Assembly: GCA_035495815.1 (NCBI GenBank)
Contig: DATJFH010000180.1
Coordinates: 1-29,177, forward strand
DNA from: DATJFH01 sp035495815
GTDB lineage: Bacteria; Acidobacteriota; Terriglobia; Bryobacterales; Bryobacteraceae
DNA: 29,177 nucleotides
Reading direction: 5' to 3'
Part shown: piece after piece, positions 22,570-29,177 of the stretch
Layout of the letters: each line of letters begins with the position of its first letter
Position numbering within the stretch: position 1 is the first letter of the stretch
The notes under the pieces: model-generated
What the model was told of the DNA's origin: nothing
Database searches by the model: none
What the model saw: the letters and a program-made list of their open reading frames with translations, nothing else
Position numbers and translations under genes: made by a program

Positions 22570-25500
22570 ATGCGCGCTCTGAGAAGCGTTCTATTGCTCT
22601 GCCTGGCCGCGGCTTCCGCCGACGCGCAGGCTACTCTGGGCAGCGCCGCCGTGGGAGGCACGGTGCGGGATCCGACGGGGGCGGCCGTTCCGGAGGCCAG
22701 GATTGCCTTGACGGAGACGGCGCGCGGCCTGGTCCGCGAAACGGTGTCCAACTCCGCCGGCTCGTACCTGTTCCCCTCCGTCTCGGCGGGCGTGTATTCG
22801 CTGCGCGTTTCGAAGGAGGCCTTCGAGGCATACGAGCTCAAGGACGTCCATCTCGATATCGGGCAGCTGGCGACCCTCGATGTGTCCCTGAAGGTCGGCC
22901 AGATTTCGACGGTGGTGTCGGTATCGGCGGAAAAGCTGGTCCTGCTCGAGACCGAGTCGAACGGCATCGGCACGGTGGTCGATTCGGCGAGGGTGGAAAG
23001 CCTGCCGCTCAATGGACGAAACTTTTTGCAGCTGGCGCTGATCGCCGGATCGAATGAGCCTACGGGGCGGTCCGACGTGATCAACACTCAGGTGGGACAT
23101 CCCAGCCGGGGCGTGATCATCACGGGCAACATGGCGACCACCACCGGCTACTCCATCAACGGAATCGCCACCCGCGGCGGGCGTCTGGGCGAGTCCTCGC
23201 TGAACCTCTCCATCGCCGACATCGATCAGTTCAAGGTCCAGCAGAATTTCTTCATGCCGGACCAGGGACCCAATCCGGGGCTGGTCAATGTGACCACGAA
23301 AGGCGGGACCAATCAGTTTCACGGCCAGGCGTTCGAATTCGTTCGCAACGAAGTTTTCGACGCGCGCATCTTCTTTTCGCCGGCGCCGGAAAATCTGAAG
23401 CGGAACCAGTTCGGCGCGGCGGGCGGCGGGCCTATCCGCAAAGACAAGATGTGGTTCTACGCCAACTACGAAGGGCTGCGGGAGATCACCGGCTTTTCGG
23501 CGCGCGCTTTCGCGCCCACGGCGGCGATGTTCGGCGGAGACCTGAGGGAGGTCACCCAGACCATTTACGATCCGGCCACATTTTCCGCCGAGACCGGATT
23601 GCGGCAGCCGTTTGCCAACAAGATCATCCCGGCCAACCGCATCAACCCGATCTCGAAGAGCCTGCTCCGATACTACACGCCGGGGAGCAGCCTGTCGCAA
23701 CTGCCGAGCAATGTTTTCGCCAACCCGCGCAATACGCTCGACGACGATCAGTACGGCTTCCGGATCGACGCCTCGCTCACCGACCGGCAGAACCTGTTCG
23801 GGCAGTTCATCCGTCAGAATTCGCCCGTGGTGAAGCCCGGCGTATTCCCGCTGAGCGGCGCTTTTTATCCGAACTCGAACACGTTCATGATGCTGCAGCA
23901 CACCTACACGCCGCGTCCGAACCTGGTGAATACGGCCCGCGTCGGCGGGACGCGCAACCTGGCGCTGTTCGCCAACGAAGGGAGCACGCACGGAAACATC
24001 CTCAACGAGCTCGGGATTCCGAACACGAAGGACGGGCGCGGGGTGATCGGCGTCGGCATCACCGGATTCTCCGGGTTCGGACGCTCCAACGGCGACCTCG
24101 GCAACATCGACAACAACTACCAGCTCGACGACGGCGTGAACTATATTCGCGGCACGCACAACTACCAGTTCGGCGTGGGAATCCGCTACCGGCGCACCTG
24201 GCAGCAGAACGCCAACGCGGGCGCCAACGGGAATCTCGCCTACCAGCCGACGTTCAGCGCGCAACTGGCGCCGAATGCGCAGCGGCAGCTCGTTCCGCAG
24301 GCGGGAACGGGGAACGCCTTCGCCGACTACCTGCTGGGCATGCCCACCAGCGCGGGCGTGAACGGGCTCGCCATGTTCCCGTACCGGTTCACGCAATACA
24401 TTCCTTACGTGCAGGACACCTGGAAAGTCACCCGCAACCTGACGTTGAACTACGGGATTTCCTGGTTCCTGGCCACGGTTCCGAATCCCCAGGGCTCGGC
24501 CCGCCAGCTCCCGCACGGTTTCGACACGCAAAGCGGGCTCATCCAGTACGCCGCGCTGGGGGAAGTGGATCCCAGAATTCTTTCCGAGGACAGGAACAAT
24601 TTCACGCCGCGTTTCGGATTCGCCTGGAAACCGGAGTTTCTGCCGAATACGGTGATCCGCTCCGGCATCGGGATGTATTACGGCGATTCGGCGCTGATCG
24701 AGATGCAGTTCGCCATGGTCTCGCCGCCCTTCAATTCGCCGGTGACGCTGATCAACAGCCAGACCGATCCGCTGCCCACTTACGAGCTGGGGAGGAACAT
24801 CTTTCCGGTCTCCACTTTCCCGCCGCTCGACAAGACCTTTGCGGCTTCGCTGCCGAACGGCAGCTCGGCGTTTCTGCTCGAGCCGAACGGCCGGACGCCG
24901 TACGTGACGCAGTGGAATTTCTCCGTCCAGCATTCCTTCAGCGACAAGGATCTGCTCGAAGTGGTGTACCTGGGATCGAGCGGGCACAAGCTGCAAAACC
25001 GCTACGATTTCGACCAGTGCCGGGTGGGGGCCGACCTGCGCTGCGATCCGGCGACGCGTCCCTGGCAGCGGTATACGGGGTTGTTGATGGCGGATTTCAA
25101 CGGGAATTCTTCCTACGAATCGGTGGTCACCAAGTTCCGCCGCCGCGCGGGCGGTGGATTGAATCTGAACCTTGAATACACCTTCGCCAAAGCGCTGATG
25201 GACGGCTGGGAGAGCGGCGGGTCCACCGACAGCCAGATCACCGTGTGCCGGCGCTGCGACAAAGGGCCGGCGAGCTTCGACCAGCGCCACCGGTTGACGG
25301 CAAGCATCGTTTACGACCTGCCTTTCGGACGCGGAAGACGCTTTGGAAAGGCGATGCCGCGCGCCGCTGACCTGGTGGCGGGAGGATGGAGCTTGACGGG
25401 GCTCGCTGTTTTCGCAACCGGCGTGCCGATTTTTCTGACGGGTCCCAATCGCACAGGCAGCCCCAACGTCAGTCACCGGCCGAACCGCGTGTGCGATGGG

Positions 25501-25839
25501 CGCGACGACAGCCTCTCTTCCAACCTGCGCGGCAACGGCTTCGTGCACTTCGACACGTCCTGTTTCGTCATCCCGCCGACGGGCTTTTTCGGCAACGCGG
25601 GCCGCAGCGTCCTGAACGGACCGGGCGGGGCCAACTGGGACATCGGCCTGGGAAAGACTTTTCCCCTCCCGTTCAACGAGCAGACCAGGCTGGAATTCCG
25701 CGGCGAGTTTTTCAACGCATTCAACCATACGCAGTTCGGCCTTCCCAACGCCGATTCGGGCGCGGGGCCGAATTTCGGACGCGTTTCGTCGGCGCACACG
25801 CCGCGGCTGATTCAGTTGGGAGCGAAAGTGATATTTTGA
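22570..25839 (+). CDS. TonB-dependent receptor, Oar-like with CarboxypepD_reg domain
   Basis: The 1089-residue outer-membrane protein starts at ATG 22570 with a signal peptide (MRALRSVLLLCLAAASADAQ). A carboxypeptidase-regulatory-like beta-sandwich follows (about 22-105, GGTVRDPTGAAVPEARIALT), then a TonB plug region with SLPLNGRNFLQLALIAGS and VNVTTKGGTNQFHGQAFEFV. A large beta-barrel follows, with strands such as LNLNLEYTFAKALMDGW and FDQRHRLTASIVYDLPFGRG, and a C-terminal FNHTQFGLPNA region ending in aromatic Phe (LGAKVIF), as BAM substrates do. This Oar-like family is strongly expanded in Solibacter-like acidobacteria and is thought to import oligosaccharides or peptides. There is no SusD partner next door. 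The hisC-like gene starts three bases after the stop. Confidence 0.95.
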   Translation: MRALRSVLLLCLAAASADAQATLGSAAVGGTVRDPTGAAVPEARIALTETARGLVRETVSNSAGSYLFPSVSAGVYSLRVSKEAFEAYELKDVHLDIGQLATLDVSLKVGQISTVVSVSAEKLVLLETESNGIGTVVDSARVESLPLNGRNFLQLALIAGSNEPTGRSDVINTQVGHPSRGVIITGNMATTTGYSINGIATRGGRLGESSLNLSIADIDQFKVQQNFFMPDQGPNPGLVNVTTKGGTNQFHGQAFEFVRNEVFDARIFFSPAPENLKRNQFGAAGGGPIRKDKMWFYANYEGLREITGFSARAFAPTAAMFGGDLREVTQTIYDPATFSAETGLRQPFANKIIPANRINPISKSLLRYYTPGSSLSQLPSNVFANPRNTLDDDQYGFRIDASLTDRQNLFGQFIRQNSPVVKPGVFPLSGAFYPNSNTFMMLQHTYTPRPNLVNTARVGGTRNLALFANEGSTHGNILNELGIPNTKDGRGVIGVGITGFSGFGRSNGDLGNIDNNYQLDDGVNYIRGTHNYQFGVGIRYRRTWQQNANAGANGNLAYQPTFSAQLAPNAQRQLVPQAGTGNAFADYLLGMPTSAGVNGLAMFPYRFTQYIPYVQDTWKVTRNLTLNYGISWFLATVPNPQGSARQLPHGFDTQSGLIQYAALGEVDPRILSEDRNNFTPRFGFAWKPEFLPNTVIRSGIGMYYGDSALIEMQFAMVSPPFNSPVTLINSQTDPLPTYELGRNIFPVSTFPPLDKTFAASLPNGSSAFLLEPNGRTPYVTQWNFSVQHSFSDKDLLEVVYLGSSGHKLQNRYDFDQCRVGADLRCDPATRPWQRYTGLLMADFNGNSSYESVVTKFRRRAGGGLNLNLEYTFAKALMDGWESGGSTDSQITVCRRCDKGPASFDQRHRLTASIVYDLPFGRGRRFGKAMPRAADLVAGGWSLTGLAVFATGVPIFLTGPNRTGSPNVSHRPNRVCDGRDDSLSSNLRGNGFVHFDTSCFVIPPTGFFGNAGRSVLNGPGGANWDIGLGKTFPLPFNEQTRLEFRGEFFNAFNHTQFGLPNADSGAGPNFGRVSSAHTPRLIQLGAKVIF

Positions 25840-25842
25840 GAA

Positions 25843-26931
25843 TTGCCGCTGGTTCCACCCTATATTGAGTCGCTGCATCCCTACGAGCCGGGCCGCGGGA
25901 TCGAAGAAGTCCGCCGCGAATTCGGGCTCGGGCGCGTGCTCAAGCTGGGGTCGAACGAGAATCCCCTGGGTCCTTCACCCCTGGCTCTCCAGAGAATGCG
26001 GACTTCGATGGAGGACCTGCACCGCTATCCCAACGGAGGGCTGGACCTGAGGCGCGAGCTGGCGCGGCAGTACGAAGTGCGGGTGGAAAACGTGATTGCC
26101 GGCAGCGGCTCGGAAGGCATCATGTCGAACATCATCCGCGCCTTCCTGTGCGACGAAGACGAGGTGCTCACCACCGAGTCGGCGTTCATCGGCTTTCAGG
26201 TTCTGGCGAAGTCGCGCGGCGTGAAGTATCGCACCGTTCCGTACAAGAACTGGCATTACGATCTGGAAGCGCTGGCAGCCGCGGTGAACGAGCGAACCAA
26301 GATCATTTACCTGGCGAATCCGAACAATCCGACCGGGACGATTTTCACCCGACTCGAATTCGACCGGTTCTACGCCCATGTGCCGGAGCGCGTGCTGATC
26401 ATTCTGGACGAAGCCTATTTCGAATACGCCAAGGACAATCCGCGCTATCCGGATTCGATGCATTACCGCTACGACAACGTGATCACGCTGCGAACCTTCT
26501 CGAAAATCTACGGCCTGGCCGGCGTGAGGATCGGCTACGGATTCGCGCACGAAGAGCTGATCGCGAATCTGCTGAAGGTGAAACTGCCGTTCGAGCCGAG
26601 CACGCTGGCGCAGGCGGCGGGTGTGGCGGCGCTGGGAGACAAGGAATTCCTGCACCGCTCGCTGGAGATGAACGCGCGCGGGATCCGGTTTCTGACGGAA
26701 TCGCTGCGGGGGATGGGGTTTGAAGTTCCACCCTCGGACGCCAACTTCGTGATGATCCCGCTGGGCAGTGAGCCGGAAGCGGCGGCGTTGGCGGACGGGT
26801 TGCTGCGAGCGGGCGTCATCGTGCGGCCGCTGGGCGCTTTCGGGTTGCCCCACGCGATCCGTGTTTCGACGGGAACCGACGAGGAGAACCGGTTGTTGGT
26901 GGAGTCCATCGCCGGGCGCCGGCCGATTTGA
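25843..26931 (+). CDS. hisC: Histidinol-phosphate aminotransferase-like PLP enzyme
   Basis: The 362-residue fold-type I aminotransferase has the HisC pattern: LKLGSNENPLGPSPLAL (33-49), RYPNGGLDLRRELA (61-74), a phosphate-binding GSGSEGI (87-93), and YLANPNNPTGTIF (156-168). Asp189 lies in ILDEAYFEY, and the Schiff-base Lys221 in TFSKIYGLAGVRIGYG. The C-terminal Arg in AIRVSTGT binds the carboxylate. HisC converts imidazole-acetol phosphate to histidinol phosphate. No other his genes are present, and HisC homologues also act on aromatic amino acids or other substrates, so the exact substrate is open. The start is TTG at 25843, three bases after the TonB receptor stop; only a weak GAG lies upstream, so translation may be coupled. 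Confidence 0.88.
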   Translation: MPLVPPYIESLHPYEPGRGIEEVRREFGLGRVLKLGSNENPLGPSPLALQRMRTSMEDLHRYPNGGLDLRRELARQYEVRVENVIAGSGSEGIMSNIIRAFLCDEDEVLTTESAFIGFQVLAKSRGVKYRTVPYKNWHYDLEALAAAVNERTKIIYLANPNNPTGTIFTRLEFDRFYAHVPERVLIILDEAYFEYAKDNPRYPDSMHYRYDNVITLRTFSKIYGLAGVRIGYGFAHEELIANLLKVKLPFEPSTLAQAAGVAALGDKEFLHRSLEMNARGIRFLTESLRGMGFEVPPSDANFVMIPLGSEPEAAALADGLLRAGVIVRPLGAFGLPHAIRVSTGTDEENRLLVESIAGRRPI

Positions 26932-26953
26932 TCCTGCCGCGCCGGAATCATCG

Positions 26954-27730
26954 CTAACCGAGGCGCTTGCGGAGCCAATCCACCATCAGGCGCTTGTAAC
27001 CGGTGAGTCCGGCGCTTTCCCACCGGCGCAGTCCGTGTACTCCGCCTTTGACGGCGATCAGATCGCACTCGCCGCCCGCTTTGCGGAGCGCGCGGCAGAG
27101 ATCCCGCGACTGGTCGAAGGGGACCAGCGCGTCGGCTGTTCCGTGAATCAGCAGGAAGGGCGGAAGTCCTCCGCGCACCTGGCGCGCGGGCGAAAACTGG
27201 CGCAGACGCTCGAGAACCATGCTCTCGAACGGCGAGCCCCGGACGGCCCGGCGCAGATGTTCGGGAATGAACTTCGAGGCCTGCGCCAATTGCTCCAGGT
27301 CCGCGGGCGCGTAAAAACTGACGACGGCCTTCACGCCGGAGCAGGCCTCGCCCAGCGCCGCCATGGCAGCCAGGTGTCCACCCGCCGATTCGCCCACCAG
27401 CGCCAGCCGCCCGGGATCGACGGCGAATTCCGCCGCATGCTCCCGCGTATAGCGCACCGCCTGTTCCACGTCCTGCACCGCTGCCCCGAAATCGGCGATG
27501 CCTTCCGCCAGCCTGTAGGAGATCGAGAAGCAGGCCAGGCCTGCTTCGAGCAGCGGCGTCAAGAGCGGCTCCACATTCCACCGGCGGTCGCCGCTCACCC
27601 AGCCTCCGCCGTGCACCAGAACCGCGCCGGGAAAGGGGCCCGCGCCCGGCGGCAGAAAGGCGTCCAGGCGCAAACTTTGCCCGGCTGCTGCACCGTACTC
27701 GATGTTGCGGCGAACCTCACCGGAGGCCAT
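26954..27730 (-). CDS. Alpha/beta hydrolase (carboxylesterase/lipase-like)
   Basis: The 258-residue protein has the HSL/BD-FAE-type alpha/beta hydrolase motifs. HGGGW with following VSGDRRW forms the oxyanion hole (about 43-55), GESAGGHLAAMAALG holds the nucleophile Ser, DALVPFDQS the acid and GVHGL near the C-terminus the catalytic His. The open frame extends far upstream, but that extension is only a shadow of the regulator gene, so I start at ATG 27730 (MASGEVRRNIEYG). There is no obvious Shine-Dalgarno and no signal peptide. It is 89 bp downstream of the ROK regulator and may be in its operon, possibly as an esterase for acetylated or feruloylated sugars (inference). It converges with hisC. 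Confidence 0.88.
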   Translation of the reverse strand: MASGEVRRNIEYGAAAGQSLRLDAFLPPGAGPFPGAVLVHGGGWVSGDRRWNVEPLLTPLLEAGLACFSISYRLAEGIADFGAAVQDVEQAVRYTREHAAEFAVDPGRLALVGESAGGHLAAMAALGEACSGVKAVVSFYAPADLEQLAQASKFIPEHLRRAVRGSPFESMVLERLRQFSPARQVRGGLPPFLLIHGTADALVPFDQSRDLCRALRKAGGECDLIAVKGGVHGLRRWESAGLTGYKRLMVDWLRKRLG

Positions 27731-27819
27731 TGGGTTCGGGGTCGATGACGATTGAGTGGATTTGATCCTGTTGTACCATGCAAGGCCGTCCGGAGGCGGC
27801 GCGCATGCCCCGGCGATTC

Positions 27820-28998
27820 CTAATGTGACACTCGTCCGTCGCCGAAATACTTCTGCAGGATGAGCGCGAATGTTCCCCGCAGCCGCGCGGTCTGCCCCTG
27901 GTTCGCCGGCAGTACGCGCGGGACGCGGCCTCCCGGGCTGTGGGCAGCCACTTCGGCTTCGATCGCCGGACCGAAGCGGTCCCAAAGCTGGGTGAACTCG
28001 CCGACTACCATAATGACTTCGGGAGCCAGCCCCACCGAGAGGATGCGCAGGCCGCGCGCCAGGTAGCCCGACATCTTCTCGAAGGCTGCCACCGCGCGCT
28101 GATCTCCGTTCTGCGCCAGTTGAAGGATGTCCATAAAACCGGCGCTCTGCCTGGAGGGCTTCGATTCCCGGTAATACCGGACCACGGCGCGGTTCGAAGC
28201 AAATACCTCCCAGCAGCCGCGCGCGCCGCAGGTGCACGGAGGGCCGGACGGGTCGAGCTGCACGTGTCCGAACTCGCCCGCCATCCCGTTCGCGCCCCGC
28301 ACCAGGTGGCCGTTGGACAACAGTCCCGCGCCGACGCCCTCCGAGACGGTCACCACCGCAAGGTCGCGAATTCCTTCCACCTTTCCGAACCACACTTCCG
28401 CCAGCGCGCAGGCGTTGGCGGCATTCTCGAACTCCACCTCGAGCCCGGCGCCGCGCTCGAGGGGGGCCTTGAGGTTGAAGGACCGCCATTTCAGGTTCGG
28501 GGCGAAGATCAGCCGCTGCGACTTGGGGTCCAGACGGCCCGGGAGGCTGACCCCGATTCCGTCGAAAGTCCGGTCCGGATGGGACTTCGTCCACGCCCGT
28601 ACGATGGAAACCAGGCGTTTGACCGCGATTTCCGGATCGGCCGGGGTGGCCAGCGTTTCCTGGGCCAGGAAGCGGCCGTTGATGTCCGCCAGCGCCACCG
28701 TGGTTTGGACCGGACGGATGTCCACCCCGATCATCGCGCGCCGGTCATTCAGATTGAGAAACGTGGGACGGCGTCCCCGCGGCAGCCGTCCGGTGGGGCC
28801 TTCCACCACCCAGTTCTCTTCGATGAGCTGCTCGATAATCAGCGAAACGGTGCTGCGCTGAAGGCCGGAGAGGCGCGCCAGGTCCGCTCTCGAGACAGGC
28901 TGGCAGCCGCGGATGAGGTTGAGCAGGACGATACGATTAATGTCCCGTGCCATCTCGCTCGAGGCCACCTGGAGGTTTTTCAGATCGATTCGGCGCAT
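27820..28998 (-). CDS. ROK family transcriptional regulator
   Basis: The 392-residue protein has an N-terminal winged helix (about 15-75, VSRADLARLSGLQRSTVSLI as the recognition region) and a C-terminal ROK fold. The ROK zinc site is intact: His245 and CTCGARGCWE (255-264) with Cys255, Cys257 and Cys262. The ATP-binding DxGGT motif of ROK kinases is replaced by VDIRPVQT (92-99). The catalytic Asp of the ENDANA motif is Ala193 here (ENAANA, 191-196). It is therefore a NagC/XylR-type repressor rather than a sugar kinase. Such proteins bind a sugar or sugar phosphate and control carbohydrate genes. The adjacent hydrolase gene is a likely target. Confidence 0.93.
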   Translation of the reverse strand: MRRIDLKNLQVASSEMARDINRIVLLNLIRGCQPVSRADLARLSGLQRSTVSLIIEQLIEENWVVEGPTGRLPRGRRPTFLNLNDRRAMIGVDIRPVQTTVALADINGRFLAQETLATPADPEIAVKRLVSIVRAWTKSHPDRTFDGIGVSLPGRLDPKSQRLIFAPNLKWRSFNLKAPLERGAGLEVEFENAANACALAEVWFGKVEGIRDLAVVTVSEGVGAGLLSNGHLVRGANGMAGEFGHVQLDPSGPPCTCGARGCWEVFASNRAVVRYYRESKPSRQSAGFMDILQLAQNGDQRAVAAFEKMSGYLARGLRILSVGLAPEVIMVVGEFTQLWDRFGPAIEAEVAAHSPGGRVPRVLPANQGQTARLRGTFALILQKYFGDGRVSH

Positions 28999-29049
28999 GG
29001 GGGGCGGGGCGGTGCCTCGCTAAGCTTATGTAATTTCAAGGGTTCAGAT

Positions 29050-29075
29050 ACTGGCTTCGGCCTGGTGGGGCCAGT
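29050..29075. repeat. Inverted repeat upstream of the ROK gene
   Basis: ACTGGC and GCCAGT form a perfect 6-bp inverted repeat with a 14-bp centre, about 52-77 bp upstream of the ROK start codon. It may be an operator for the regulator itself. The rest of 28999-29177 shows no gene. Confidence 0.3.
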
Positions 29076-29177
29076 CCGCCGGGCTGTGTTCGGCTCAGTG
29101 TTCATCTCTCTCAGACGAGCGTAACTACGTTTTCGCCCTACCCGGAGTTCGGATAATCTTTATACGATAGCGGCGTC

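Noticed and set aside
22591..25878. Uninterrupted 1095-codon minus-strand reading frame across the TonB receptor gene
   Set aside because: It is an antisense shadow produced by GC-rich codon use. The composition is Arg/Glu/His/Gln-rich without domains, and the plus-strand protein is unmistakable.
27731..28594. 288-residue N-terminal extension of the alpha/beta hydrolase frame
   Set aside because: It lies in another frame of the ROK regulator gene, is Arg/Gly-rich and not protein-like. The hydrolase fold is complete from ATG 27730.

Overview
The window looks like chromosomal DNA from an Acidobacteriota bacterium of the Solibacter/Bryobacter type. This is an inference from content. GC is high. 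There is an orphan Oar-like TonB-dependent receptor with an N-terminal carboxypeptidase-regulatory domain, a Tat-signal Gfo/Idh/MocA oxidoreductase beside a secreted NHL propeller, a NagX/DUF5009 membrane protein, a TMTC-like membrane protein, and a relic of a secreted repeat domain that I associate with this group. I see no rRNA, tRNA, CRISPR array, insertion sequence or prophage. The window is mostly dense genes in short operons with many TTG and GTG starts.

Layout. 1-1744: a partial Tat-exported protein resembling the D-apionate lactonase family, divergent from a Spinster-like MFS transporter; the two share a tiny promoter region containing a near-perfect sigma70 promoter. 1845-4576 (minus): lysS followed by a LolC/E-type permease with overlapping stop and start. 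4577-5371: no intact gene, but a frameshifted remnant of a secreted beta-domain protein. 5372-6228: a small secreted helical protein and a Cys-rich zinc-finger protein. 6112-8476 (minus): oxidoreductase then NHL propeller. 8713-9546: secreted glycerophosphodiester phosphodiesterase. 9547-11039 (minus): a POTRA-like plus HEAT-like secreted protein and a zinc-ribbon DUF4870 membrane protein. 11139-14934 (plus): tight operon of an APH-like kinase, a histidine-phosphatase-fold protein and a TMTC-like membrane protein. 14968-18351 (minus): NagX-like protein, divergent YchF-like GTPase and MoxR ATPase. 18452-21427 (plus): TIGR00300 ornithine cyclodeaminase-like enzyme, QueF and a coiled-coil methyltransferase, all overlapping. 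21539-26931 (plus): CurA-like reductase, TonB-dependent receptor and a HisC-like aminotransferase. 26954-28998 (minus): ROK regulator and alpha/beta hydrolase.

Functionally this is a mix of housekeeping (LysRS, QueF, Lol-type permease, YchF-like, MoxR) and sugar or polymer scavenging (apionate-like enzyme plus MFS, Gfo/Idh plus NHL, TonB receptor, ROK regulator plus esterase). I do not see a clear-cut new defence or mobile system. The most unusual points are: the kinase/phosphatase-like/TMTC operon whose phosphatase member lacks the second catalytic His; the B-box-like zinc-finger protein coupled to a secreted partner and running antisense into its neighbour; the YchF-like GTPase with altered G motifs; a perfect 15-bp palindrome at the start of the curA-like transcript; and several -10-like boxes 6-9 nt before start codons, which suggest leaderless mRNAs.
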